From Bacillus_AD sp047238185 (GTDB lineage Bacteria > Bacillota > Bacilli > Bacillales > DSM-1321): a stretch of 64,000 nt of DNA. Numbering within the stretch: the stretch's first letter is position 1; each line of letters opens with the position of its first letter. Under the pieces are notes generated by a model. That model did not search any database. It was not told the DNA's origin and saw only the letters and a list, made by a program, of their open reading frames with translations. The position numbers and the translations under genes were made by a program. This document shows positions 24,484 to 33,129 of this stretch, piece by piece. The stretch lies in the NCBI RefSeq assembly GCF_047238185.1, contig NZ_JBDFMI010000001.1:124001-188000 (forward strand), in the 5' to 3' direction.

Positions 24484-24561
24484 ATGTTTTTCTTATTGGC
24501 TTTAGGCATTTGTGTTTCTTTGTATTTATTATTTGCTTTATGCAATCCTGAAAAATTTTAA
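24484..24561 (+). CDS. kdpF: Potassium-transporting ATPase subunit F
   Basis: A 25-residue hydrophobic peptide ending in NPEKF, the C-terminal signature shared by KdpF peptides. In E. coli KdpF stabilises the KdpABC complex in the membrane. It lies 21 nt before kdpA and 2 nt after the preceding small ORF. An AGGAAG stretch about 13 nt upstream may serve as RBS. Confidence 0.85.
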   Translation: MFFLLALGICVSLYLLFALCNPEKF

Positions 24562-24582
24562 AGAGCATGGGAGGATTTTAAG

Positions 24583-26256
24583 GTGTCCATGAGTATTATT
24601 TCTATACTAATTTCATTGATCATCATCGGTTTGATGGTGAAACCGACCGGCCTATATCTTGCTGCAGCCTTTGATTATAGGTCCACAAAGCTGGATCGTT
24701 TATTCGGAGGATTTGAGAATCTGCTGTATCGGCTTTCTGGAGTGAAAAAAGAAAATCAGGGCTGGAAATTATATGCCCTTTCCTTTTTGTTAGTAAATGT
24801 GGCTACTTTATTGCTTGCGTACTTGGTTTTCCGTTTTCAGGGGGTTCTTCCATTGAACCCGAGCCACATAAACGGAATGGAGCCTTCTTTGGCATTCAAT
24901 ACAGCTGTTTCTTTTATGGCCAACACAAATCTTCAACATTATAGCGGTGAAACGGGTTTATCCTATTTATCTCAAATGATGGGAATTGTGTTCCTTATGT
25001 TTGTATCACCGGCGACAGCACTTGCTGCCGTCATGGCCATCATAAGGGGATTGGCAGGTAAAGGAGCGGGAAACTTTTTTGTCGATATAACAAGAAGCTT
25101 GACCCGTGTATTTATTCCGATTGCTTTTGTAATGGGATTGGTCTTTGTCTCGCTTGGCGTACCGCAAACACTTGATTCAACTGCTACTGTAACAACGGTG
25201 ACAGGAGAGCACCAGGAGATTGCCCGCGGACCTGTCGCTGCTTTTCTGTCGATAAAAGAAGTTGGCAACAACGGCGGCGGATTTTTCGGAGCAAATTCGA
25301 CCCATCCGTTTGAAAACCCGGGAGGATTCAGCAACTTCCTGCAAATTTGGCTAATGATGCTCTTGCCGACAGCACTGCCGTTTGCTTATGGAAAGATGGT
25401 CGGAAACCGGAAACAAGGGCGGATTTTGTTTACTATTATGGCGGTTATGTTTGTCATGATGCTCGGTATTTCTTTGACATCTGAATTCAACGGCAACCCT
25501 GTATTTCAGAAAATGGGCTTCGAAAACGGACAGGGAAGCATGGAAGGGAAGGAAGTCAGAATAGGGGTTGGAGATTCTTCTTTTTATTCGGTTGTAACAA
25601 CAGCTGCCGAAACGGGTGCCGTCAATACGATGCACGATACGCTGACGCCGATCGGGGGCTTGGTCCCATTGATGAATATGATGTTGAACACTGTCTTTGG
25701 AGGTGTTGGCGCAGGTTTTATCAATGTGCTGATGTATTGTTTGATCGCTGTTTTTTTATCGGGCTTAATGGTCGGACGGACACCGGAGTTTTTGGGCAAA
25801 AAATTGGAAGGGAAGGAAATGAAACTGATTGCTGTTACACTGCTTATTCATCCATTGCTGATCCTTGGCGCATCGGCTATTGCTTTATGGACTCCACTTG
25901 GTGCAGACAGTATATCAAACCCTGGATTCCATGGCTTTACTCAGGTGGTATATGAGTATACTTCTTCCGCTGCAAACAATGGGTCGGGCTTCGAAGGACT
26001 GGCTGATGCGACCCCTTTTTGGAATATTTCTACTGGGCTGGTTATGTTTTTCGGCCGTTGCTTCAGCATTCTTGCCATGATTGCCGTTGCTGGATCATTG
26101 GCAAGCAAAAAAGTGGTTCCAGAAACAGTGGGGACTTTCCGTACGGATACACAGCTTTTTGGAGGAATACTGTTTGGGACAATTCTTATTGTCGGTGCGC
26201 TGACTTTTTTTCCGGCGATTGTATTGGGTCCAGTGGCTGAATTTTTAACTTTATAA
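24583..26256 (+). CDS. kdpA: Potassium-transporting ATPase subunit A
   Basis: Channel-like potassium-translocating subunit of 557 aa from the superfamily of K+ transporters, with four repeated M1-P-M2 units. Selectivity-filter-type glycine patterns are visible at SFMANTNLQHYSGE, VGNNGGGFFGANSTHPFENP, LTPIGGLVPLMNMMLN and SSAANNGSGFEGL. The start is GTG 24583, with GGGAGG 8 nt upstream. It forms the high-affinity KdpFABC pump with the neighbouring genes and is under the c-di-AMP leader. Confidence 0.97.
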   Translation: MSMSIISILISLIIIGLMVKPTGLYLAAAFDYRSTKLDRLFGGFENLLYRLSGVKKENQGWKLYALSFLLVNVATLLLAYLVFRFQGVLPLNPSHINGMEPSLAFNTAVSFMANTNLQHYSGETGLSYLSQMMGIVFLMFVSPATALAAVMAIIRGLAGKGAGNFFVDITRSLTRVFIPIAFVMGLVFVSLGVPQTLDSTATVTTVTGEHQEIARGPVAAFLSIKEVGNNGGGFFGANSTHPFENPGGFSNFLQIWLMMLLPTALPFAYGKMVGNRKQGRILFTIMAVMFVMMLGISLTSEFNGNPVFQKMGFENGQGSMEGKEVRIGVGDSSFYSVVTTAAETGAVNTMHDTLTPIGGLVPLMNMMLNTVFGGVGAGFINVLMYCLIAVFLSGLMVGRTPEFLGKKLEGKEMKLIAVTLLIHPLLILGASAIALWTPLGADSISNPGFHGFTQVVYEYTSSAANNGSGFEGLADATPFWNISTGLVMFFGRCFSILAMIAVAGSLASKKVVPETVGTFRTDTQLFGGILFGTILIVGALTFFPAIVLGPVAEFLTL

Positions 26257-26274
26257 GATGGAGTTGGATAAAAA

Positions 26275-28380
26275 ATGGGTGAAACTGCATGGAAAAAACA
26301 AGGGCAACCACTAGCCGGAAGGAAAATAAATGGTTTGGGATTGCCGCCTGAAAAGCCGGACAGACAATCACATGTAGAAAAGGGATTAATGGCAAATGCC
26401 GTAAAACAATCATTCATCAAATTGAATCCGGCGGTTATGGCCAAAAATCCAATCATGTTTGTTGTGGAAATCGGTTTTGTGGTCACTTTTCTTCTCTCGA
26501 TTTTTCCGTCCCTATTCGGAGGGGAGTCGGCCAGATGGTTCAATGTGACCGTGACACTGGTGCTTCTATTCACGATTCTCTTTGCCAATTTTGCCGAGAG
26601 CCTTGCCGAGGGCAGGGGGAAGGCTCAGGCGGATTCGTTAAAAAAATCAAAGAAAGATACATCTGCCAATGTAGTGAAGAACGGTAAAATCGTCACTGTT
26701 TCTTCCAATATCCTTAAAAAAGGAGATATTGTCATCGTTTCTGCGGGAGAAATCATACCGGGCGATGGGGAAATCATTCAGGGCCTTGCCTCCATTGATG
26801 AATCTGCTATTACAGGTGAATCAGCTCCTGTCATCAAAGAAAGCGGTGGAGATTTTTGTTCAGTGACAGGAGGGACGAAGGTAATCAGTGACAGAATTAC
26901 CGTGCGGATTACAAGCGATCCTGGAGAGTCCTTTCTAGATCGCATGATCTCTTTAGTTGAAGGTGCGGAGCGTAAAAAGACACCGAACGAAATTGCATTA
27001 AGTACAGTTCTGACAAGCCTGACACTCATTTTCATAATAGTTGTAATGACGCTGCCTTTATTTACAGATTATTTGGGCTTTTCTATCGAGGTCCCTGTGT
27101 TGATCTCTTTATTGGTTTGCTTGATTCCGACAACGATTGGCGGTCTCTTGTCCGCCATTGGGATAGCGGGAATGGACCGCGTCACTACTTTCAATGTGCT
27201 TGCTATGTCAGGGAAAGCAGTTGAGGCTGCCGGGGATATCCATACAATTATCCTTGATAAAACGGGAACTATAACTTTCGGAAACCGGATGGCGAATGAT
27301 TTTGTACCGGTCAAGAATGGGTCGAAGGAGGAATTATGCTTTTGGAGTGCTGTGTCATCTATATACGATGATACGCCTGAGGGGAAATCAGTTGTCAGTC
27401 TTGCCCGACAACTAGGGGCTGAGGTAGATGAATCGATGATCCAGGAAAGGCAAATCATTGAATTTATGGCGGAAACAAGGATGAGCGGTCTTGAATTGGA
27501 AGATGGGCGTTCAGTCCGTAAGGGAGCTGTCGATGCAATCAAAGAGTGGGTGGCCGTACAGGGAGGCAGTATCCCGAAGGATCTGGATCTAAAGACGAAC
27601 ATGATTTCAGAAAAAGGCGGTACACCACTCGCGGTTGCTGTCGATCGTCATATTCTCGGTTTGATTTACTTAAAGGATACGGTTAAGCCAGGCATGAAAG
27701 AGCGCTTCGGCCAATTGCGCCAGATGGGCATCAAGACGGTTATGTGTACGGGCGATAATCCTGTGACAGCTGCAACGATAGCAAAAGAAGCCGGTGTCGA
27801 TGAATTCGTAGCTGAATGCAAGCCCGAAGATAAAATAGCTGTCATCAAAGCGGAACAAAGCCAAGGGAAGCTGGTTGCGATGACTGGTGATGGAACGAAC
27901 GATGCACCAGCTCTAGCGCAAGCGGATGTAGGTTTGGCGATGAACTCTGGAACAACGGCCGCCAAAGAAGCGGCGAACATGATCGATTTGGATTCAGATC
28001 CGACCAAAATTATCGAAGTAGTAGGCATAGGAAAACAATTGCTGATGACCCGAGGAGCTCTAACGACTTTTAGTATTGCAAATGATGTAGCCAAGTATTT
28101 TGCCATCATACCTGCGATGTTCATGGTAGCGATTCCGCAGATGGATGCCTTAAACATTATGAGATTGAATTCGCCTTTGACGGCTATTCTGTCGGCCCTA
28201 ATTTTTAATGCGATTATCATTCCGCTTCTCATACCTTTGGCAATGAAAGGGATTGCCTATAAACCGATGAGCTCCAACTCACTATTGGCCCGTAACCTAG
28301 GCATATACGGGATGGGGGGAATAGCGGCCCCGTTCATAGGGATTAAACTAATTGATGCATTGCTTGGTTTTATTTTGTAG
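26275..28380 (+). CDS. kdpB: Potassium-transporting ATPase subunit B
   Basis: P-type ATPase catalytic subunit of 701 aa. The phosphorylated aspartate is Asp328 in DKTGTITFGNRMA. The actuator motif SAITGESAPVIKE and the hinge MTGDGTNDAPALAQADVG are intact. Energy from ATP drives potassium through KdpA. The first 38 residues are hydrophilic and longer than in E. coli KdpB. An internal ATG at 26389 (MANAVKQSF) with AAGGG upstream is an alternative start, though related Bacillus proteins also carry such a leader as I recall. It lies 18 nt after kdpA. Confidence 0.97.
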   Translation: MGETAWKKQGQPLAGRKINGLGLPPEKPDRQSHVEKGLMANAVKQSFIKLNPAVMAKNPIMFVVEIGFVVTFLLSIFPSLFGGESARWFNVTVTLVLLFTILFANFAESLAEGRGKAQADSLKKSKKDTSANVVKNGKIVTVSSNILKKGDIVIVSAGEIIPGDGEIIQGLASIDESAITGESAPVIKESGGDFCSVTGGTKVISDRITVRITSDPGESFLDRMISLVEGAERKKTPNEIALSTVLTSLTLIFIIVVMTLPLFTDYLGFSIEVPVLISLLVCLIPTTIGGLLSAIGIAGMDRVTTFNVLAMSGKAVEAAGDIHTIILDKTGTITFGNRMANDFVPVKNGSKEELCFWSAVSSIYDDTPEGKSVVSLARQLGAEVDESMIQERQIIEFMAETRMSGLELEDGRSVRKGAVDAIKEWVAVQGGSIPKDLDLKTNMISEKGGTPLAVAVDRHILGLIYLKDTVKPGMKERFGQLRQMGIKTVMCTGDNPVTAATIAKEAGVDEFVAECKPEDKIAVIKAEQSQGKLVAMTGDGTNDAPALAQADVGLAMNSGTTAAKEAANMIDLDSDPTKIIEVVGIGKQLLMTRGALTTFSIANDVAKYFAIIPAMFMVAIPQMDALNIMRLNSPLTAILSALIFNAIIIPLLIPLAMKGIAYKPMSSNSLLARNLGIYGMGGIAAPFIGIKLIDALLGFIL

Positions 28381-28416
28381 AACGTCCATTATAAACGGAA
28401 AGTGAGAGTACAGCAT

Positions 28417-28998
28417 ATGAAAGAGATCCGAATAGTAGTTGCTCCTGTCCTTCGCATAAGCCTGGTTTTTATGATTTTGTGCGGTCTTGTCTATCCGTTC
28501 ATATTTACCGGGGTTGCACAGACCCTTATGCCCGTAAAGGCGGATGGGAGCCTGATCAAAGATAAGGTTGGTACTATAGTTGGTTCTGAATTGATCGGGC
28601 AGCAGGTGAGCGATCCAGCCTATTTTCAGGGCCGTGTTTCCAGTATTGAATACAATGGTTCAGGATCAGGATCGAATAACTATGCCCCGTCCAATCCCGA
28701 TTTAGAAAAGAGATTGGAAAATTCGATCGACAAATGGAAAAAAGACAATCCGACAGTGCCTATAGCAGAGGTTCCCTCTGAATTGCTGACGAACTCAGGT
28801 TCAGGCCTTGATCCTCATATCACTCCTAAAGGGGCAGAAGTACAGGTGGACCGTATAAGTGACAAAGGCGGTATTAGCAAGTCAGTCCTGCGTAAATTGA
28901 TTAAAGAACATACAGATGGAAAAGAGCTTGGATTTTTCGGGCAGGAGAAGGTGAATGTCCTGAAGTTGAATTTGGCATTGAATGAGCTATATAAATAG
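28417..28998 (+). CDS. kdpC: Potassium-transporting ATPase subunit C
   Basis: Single-span subunit of 193 aa with an N-terminal membrane helix (RISLVFMILCGLVYPFIFTGVAQ) and an extracytoplasmic domain with the conserved GSELIGQ, YFQGRVSS and DPHITPKGAEVQVDRIS segments. It assembles the KdpA-KdpB complex and raises potassium affinity. ATG 28417 has GTGAGAG at suitable spacing; an in-frame GTG at 28402 would add five residues. The polycistron ends in a hairpin directly after. Confidence 0.95.
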   Translation: MKEIRIVVAPVLRISLVFMILCGLVYPFIFTGVAQTLMPVKADGSLIKDKVGTIVGSELIGQQVSDPAYFQGRVSSIEYNGSGSGSNNYAPSNPDLEKRLENSIDKWKKDNPTVPIAEVPSELLTNSGSGLDPHITPKGAEVQVDRISDKGGISKSVLRKLIKEHTDGKELGFFGQEKVNVLKLNLALNELYK

Positions 28999-29005
28999 GG
29001 ATAGT

Positions 29006-29043
29006 AAAGGGTGTTCAAATTTCAATTTTGCAGCACCCTTTTC
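29006..29043 (+). terminator. Hairpin between kdpC and kdpD
   Basis: AAAGGGTG (29006-29013) pairs with CACCCTTT (29034-29041) around a 20-nt loop; a short T-run ends the right arm. It is probably a partial terminator, giving less KdpD than pump. Confidence 0.6.
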
Positions 29044-29071
29044 CCGTGTTCAATAGAAGGAGAGGGTTCCG

Positions 29072-30217
29072 ATGGCAGCGGACCAGTTATTTACCCGAAG
29101 AAAAACACCGGAGCAAATTTTGGATGAATTATATGAAAGCAGAAGAGGAAAAATCAAGCTTTATATAGGTGCAGCCCCTGGTGTCGGCAAAACATACAAG
29201 ATGTTGCTGGATGCAAACGATGCCCGTACTGAAGGGAAGGACATTGTCATTGGGTTCATTGAAACACATGGCCGGCAAGAAACGGTCGATCAATTGAAGG
29301 ACTTGGAATGCGTCCCTTTAAAACGAGTGAGTTATAGAAACCGGTTCTTCGGAGAATGCAATGTTGAGGAAATCATCCATAGAAATCCGGATATTGTTGT
29401 AGTGGATGAGCTTGCCCATACGAATAGTAAAGGAAGCAAGAATCGGAAAAGGTATCAGGATATTGAAGATTTGCTTGAAGCGGGCATCCATGTTTGGTGC
29501 GCGGTCAATATCCAGCATATCGAGAGTGTGAATGATATCGTCAAGCAGATTACAGGGGTATCTGTAAGAGAGAGGGTGCCGGATTATTTTATCCAGAGGG
29601 CAGAGGAAATCCAGTTGATAGATGCGAGTCCCGAGACATTGAGGAAGCGTTTGGCTGAAGGTAAAATCTATAAAAAAGATAGAATTGAACAAGCGCTCCA
29701 GCATTTCTTCAAGACTTCCAATCTATCAGCGCTGCGTGAACTGGTTCTTCGCGAAGTCGCGAATGATATGGATGAAAAAATAGAAGGCGATAATGAAAGC
29801 GAATTTGGCCCGTTGGGCGTCTATGACCGCATTATGGTCTGTGTCCAATACGGTCCTACCGCTGAAAAGCTGATTAGGAGGGGATACCGGATGGCGCACA
29901 GACTAAAAGCGGAGCTATATATATTAAATATTTCTAATGAAGAAGAGGATTCTTTTTCCTCGGAAAAAGAACAAAAAGTGAAGCAATGGAAAAAGCTTGC
30001 TGATGAGTTCGATGCCCGGTTCATCATTGAAAAGAGAGGGAAGAGGCAATCGGCAGATGTAATCGTAGAAATGTCAAAAAAATACCGGATTACACACATC
30101 ATACTTGGGCAATCGGCTCGTACAAGATGGGATGAAATCTGTAAAGGGTCAATTGTGAACAGCATCATGAGAAATGTTCGGAATACAGATATCACCATTG
30201 TAAGTGACGGGCGATAG
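29072..30217 (+). CDS. kdpD: Kinase-less KdpD (KdpD domain plus USP domain)
   Basis: Protein of 381 aa that stops after the cytoplasmic sensor part. Residues about 25-230 are the KdpD domain with Walker A GAAPGVGKT (33-41) and a Walker-B-like VVVDELAHTN. Residues about 250-380 are a universal-stress-protein domain (YDRIMVCVQYGP, ILGQSARTRW). There are no transmembrane helices, no DHp or ATPase domain, and no kdpE follows. The DNA after the stop is an unrelated convergent gene, so this is a natural short form, not a frameshift. The USP domain binds c-di-AMP in S. aureus KdpD; the SXS-X20-FTAXY motif reported there is not evident here. The role may be post-translational control of the pump. Confidence 0.9.
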   Translation: MAADQLFTRRKTPEQILDELYESRRGKIKLYIGAAPGVGKTYKMLLDANDARTEGKDIVIGFIETHGRQETVDQLKDLECVPLKRVSYRNRFFGECNVEEIIHRNPDIVVVDELAHTNSKGSKNRKRYQDIEDLLEAGIHVWCAVNIQHIESVNDIVKQITGVSVRERVPDYFIQRAEEIQLIDASPETLRKRLAEGKIYKKDRIEQALQHFFKTSNLSALRELVLREVANDMDEKIEGDNESEFGPLGVYDRIMVCVQYGPTAEKLIRRGYRMAHRLKAELYILNISNEEEDSFSSEKEQKVKQWKKLADEFDARFIIEKRGKRQSADVIVEMSKKYRITHIILGQSARTRWDEICKGSIVNSIMRNVRNTDITIVSDGR

Positions 30218-30254
30218 ATCTCCAGCAGGGGCATTCTCATCTTGTTGCTGCCGG

Positions 30255-30842
30255 TTATGCCTTTCTTTTTCCTTTGGCAAAATGGCTTTCAGCAAGGATT
30301 TCAATTAATTGCTCTGTCATATATTGAGGCGTATATTTAAACCCTCCTTTCACCCATTCAACAATCAAGCCAAGCAATGCATATGCCTGATAGCTGGCTA
30401 ACAGCTCGGGATTAATAGCGGAGGCTGTCTTATCAAGCAGTAAATCCTGAAGGGCTATCTCTTTCAAAACGTCGCATATTTTGTTCTGAAAGCCCGGCAA
30501 GACGTTGGAGTGGATGATAATCGTGTAAAAATCGGCATATTTGGCCACGTGGTCAAATAGTTTAATCGCTGATGACGATAGCTCTTCTTTGAAAAAGTTG
30601 GAGTTATCTCGGTATGGCGCCCTGAATGATTCAATTAAATCTTCAATGACATCATGAATAACATCATCCAGCAAGTCTTCTTTATATTGGTAATGTTTAT
30701 AGAAGGTTCCGCGATTGAGATCCGCCAAGGCGACAATTTCTGTAATAGTGATGCTTTTAAATTCTTTTTCTTTCATTAGAGTAAGCAATGATTTTTTTAA
30801 GGCGTTTTTTGATTTGTTAATTCTTCTATCTGGCGAATGCAT
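30255..30842 (-). CDS. TetR-family regulator
   Basis: Regulator of 195 aa. The HTH segment FKSITITEIVALADLNRGTFYKHYQYKEDLL is typical of the TetR group whose C-terminal domain resembles DhaS-type proteins (TetR_C_8). The start is ATG 30842 with AAAGGAG upstream; the frame extends 18 codons further without RBS. It is divergent from a short-chain dehydrogenase gene. The same 16-bp dyad occurs in front of each gene, which makes it the probable repressor of both. Confidence 0.87.
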   Translation of the reverse strand: MHSPDRRINKSKNALKKSLLTLMKEKEFKSITITEIVALADLNRGTFYKHYQYKEDLLDDVIHDVIEDLIESFRAPYRDNSNFFKEELSSSAIKLFDHVAKYADFYTIIIHSNVLPGFQNKICDVLKEIALQDLLLDKTASAINPELLASYQAYALLGLIVEWVKGGFKYTPQYMTEQLIEILAESHFAKGKRKA

Positions 30843-30889
30843 ATCTTTTGCTCCTTTTCTCCATGAAATTAAACATACGAAATGATAAT

Positions 30890-30905
30890 TGTTCATTAAT
30901 CAACA
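30890..30905. promoter_or_regulatory. TetR operator, regulator side
   Basis: TGTTCATTAATCAACA has TGTT/AACA ends and a central ATTAAT. It is identical to the site at 30967 except at one position, and lies 48 bp upstream of the tetR start. Confidence 0.8.
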
Positions 30906-30966
30906 TTTTGCTTTTTTTTGAATATTGAGGTTTTATTTTGGTTTTATTATACTATAAATGAACAGA

Positions 30967-30982
30967 TGTTTATTAATCAACA
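30967..30982. promoter_or_regulatory. TetR operator, dehydrogenase side
   Basis: TGTTTATTAATCAACA, 33 bp upstream of the dehydrogenase start. TATAAATGAA next to it may be the -10 region. Confidence 0.8.
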
Positions 30983-31014
30983 TTTGTTTTGACGATAAAA
31001 GGAGGATGTTCGAT

Positions 31015-31773
31015 ATGAAACTTAAGGGGAAAGTTGCAATCGTTACAGGGGCTGCTTCAGGCATGGGTAAACAAATAGCTCTTCTTTACGCACAAGAAGG
31101 AGCTAAGGTAGTTGTTTCGGATTTGAATTTCGACGGCGCAAATGCAACTGTGGAAGAAATTAAATCTAACAATGGCGATGCCTTTGCCATGAAAACGAAT
31201 GTAGCACTTGAAGAAGACATTCAAGCTTTGGTGGACAAAACAGTTGAAGTGTACGGAACAGTTGATGTTTTAGTGAATAACGCAGGTATAATGGACAATT
31301 TCGAACCTGCAGGAGATATAGAAGATGATAAATGGGACCGCATTTTTGCCATCAATACAACAAGCGTTATGCGTTCCACCCGTAAAGTATTGCCGATTTT
31401 CCTGGATAAACAGGCAGGAGTCATTGTCAATATTGCATCGGCAGGCGGTTTATATGGTGCCCGGGCGGGTGCTGCCTACACAGCGTCCAAGCATGCCGTT
31501 GTCGGCTTTACTAAAAATACTGCGTTCATGTATGCCCCAAATGGAATCCGCTGCAATGCGATTGCACCGGGCGGCGTAGAAACAAATATTGGAGCTTCCA
31601 TGACGAATATCAATCCTCTCGGCGCATCCCGCCAACAGTTAGGATTGGCAATCAATCCGAGAACCGGCAAGCCGGAAGAAATAGCTAAGGTTGCCCTGTT
31701 TTTGGCCGCGGATGATTCGAGCTTTGTAAATGGTGCCATTATTAATGCAGATGCAGGCTGGTCGGCATATTGA
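31015..31773 (+). CDS. Short-chain dehydrogenase/reductase
   Basis: Classical SDR of 252 aa. The cofactor motif TGAASGMG (residues 11-18), NNAG (88-91) and the catalytic Ser142, Tyr155 and Lys159 (YTASK) are all present. Asp36 after the second strand favours NAD over NADP. The substrate is unknown. The start ATG 31015 follows AGGAGG; the open frame extends to 30958 but would include the operator. It is controlled with the divergent TetR gene. A strong terminator follows. Confidence 0.9.
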   Translation: MKLKGKVAIVTGAASGMGKQIALLYAQEGAKVVVSDLNFDGANATVEEIKSNNGDAFAMKTNVALEEDIQALVDKTVEVYGTVDVLVNNAGIMDNFEPAGDIEDDKWDRIFAINTTSVMRSTRKVLPIFLDKQAGVIVNIASAGGLYGARAGAAYTASKHAVVGFTKNTAFMYAPNGIRCNAIAPGGVETNIGASMTNINPLGASRQQLGLAINPRTGKPEEIAKVALFLAADDSSFVNGAIINADAGWSAY

Positions 31774-31789
31774 TTATAGAATTAGAGTA

Positions 31790-31824
31790 AAACCGATCTG
31801 CTTTTAAGCGGATCGGTTTTTTTG
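31790..31824 (+). terminator. Terminator of the dehydrogenase gene
   Basis: AAACCGATC and GATCGGTTT arms with an inner GCTT/AAGC extension, followed by a T-run. Confidence 0.88.
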
Positions 31825-31972
31825 AGATGTTTTTTTCTATACATAGAACATAATCGGGAAAACAGGCCCCTTATCCATGGGATTCTGCAGTTTGACAAAA
31901 AGTAGACATTGCTTAAAGGGTGGCGCTGGTTGACAATAGAAATTGGACATATAAGAGGAGGAGATTGCGAGA

Positions 31973-32965
31973 ATGAATTTATCGGCTATTCCACGAAAAA
32001 AATATACAAACGGTTATACACCGTTGGAAAAGTTGGAGGCGCTCTCGGCTGAGCTTGGCGGCCCATCCATTTATATGAAACGCGATGATCTGCTGGGGCT
32101 TACTGCAGGCGGAAACAAAACGAGAAAACTGGAATTTTTGGTGGCTGATGCCCAAAAGAAAGGCGCGGACGTACTAGTGACATGCGGAGCCGTCCAATCA
32201 AACCATTGCCGCTTAACGTTGGCCGCGGCGGTTAAAGAAAAAATGAAATGCGTTCTTGTATTGGAAGAAGGCGAGAATAAAGCGAGCGACCAGCCGACCG
32301 GTAATTATTTTCTGTATCATCTTCTTGGGGCTTCACATATGAAATTTGTCCCTGAGGGGTCGGATCTTATGGAAGAAATGGCAAAGGTCGAGAAAGAACT
32401 GGTTGAGCAAGGCCATACTCCTTATTTAATACCTGTTGGCGGCTCAAATCCTATCGGTGCTGCCGGCTATGCTGCATGCTCACAGGAGCTGCTTGCACAG
32501 GCATATGATCAGCAAATAAATATGGATTATGTAGTGTGCACTAGTGGCAGCGGAGGAATGCATGCAGGGTTGGTAGCTGGTTTCTTGGGGTTGAATAGTG
32601 ATGTTCCAGTGATTGGCATGAATATCAGCCGAAATAAGGAAGAGCAGGAGGCGAAAGTATTTGGCCTCCTTAAGGAATTGGACACTTATTTAACGCTGAA
32701 CCATAAGATATCCCGGGAGAATGTCCTTTGCTATGATGAATATGTGGGTCCAGGATACGCTGTGCCGACAAATGAAATGATCGAGGCAGTCAAGCTAGTG
32801 GCGAGTACAGAGGGGATATTACTTGATCCTGTTTATACGGGAAAAGCGATGGCCGGCCTTATTGATTTGGTCCGGAAAGGAACGTTCAAGAAAGAAGATA
32901 ATATTGTATTTATCCACTCAGGCGGTTCACCTGCCCTCTATGCCTATACATCTTTATTCAGTTAA
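31973..32965 (+). CDS. dcyD: D-cysteine desulfhydrase / ACC-deaminase-family PLP enzyme
   Basis: Fold-type II PLP enzyme of 330 aa. Lys49 in AGGNKTRKLEF is the Schiff-base lysine; TCGAVQSNHCR and TSGSGGMHAGL hold the PLP phosphate. These fit the DcyD/ACC-deaminase family, which splits D-cysteine to pyruvate, sulfide and ammonia or deaminates 1-aminocyclopropane-1-carboxylate. The sequence does not decide between them. RBS GAGGAGG. The gene is transcribed alone and ends in a hairpin at 33035. Confidence 0.87.
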   Translation: MNLSAIPRKKYTNGYTPLEKLEALSAELGGPSIYMKRDDLLGLTAGGNKTRKLEFLVADAQKKGADVLVTCGAVQSNHCRLTLAAAVKEKMKCVLVLEEGENKASDQPTGNYFLYHLLGASHMKFVPEGSDLMEEMAKVEKELVEQGHTPYLIPVGGSNPIGAAGYAACSQELLAQAYDQQINMDYVVCTSGSGGMHAGLVAGFLGLNSDVPVIGMNISRNKEEQEAKVFGLLKELDTYLTLNHKISRENVLCYDEYVGPGYAVPTNEMIEAVKLVASTEGILLDPVYTGKAMAGLIDLVRKGTFKKEDNIVFIHSGGSPALYAYTSLFS

Positions 32966-33034
32966 TAAAGTGTATAACAAACATGAGGAATAGTAGGCAT
33001 CACCGTTCCAAAAAAGCATATAGATAAATGAGAG

Positions 33035-33063
33035 AGGCTGTTCAATGACAGCCTTTTCTTTTG
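33035..33063 (+). terminator. Terminator of dcyD
   Basis: AGGCTGT (33035-33041) pairs with ACAGCCT (33048-33054), followed by a T-rich tail. Confidence 0.8.
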
Positions 33064-33129
33064 CTCTTATAAAATAGTGTTGATTGTCGCATCCTAATGG
33101 TTAGATGACCGTCAAAGGAGAACAATGGA

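Noticed and set aside
30217..30260. KdpD truncation as a frameshift artefact
   Set aside because: Downstream DNA carries the end of a convergent TetR gene; no remnant of a histidine kinase in any frame was seen.
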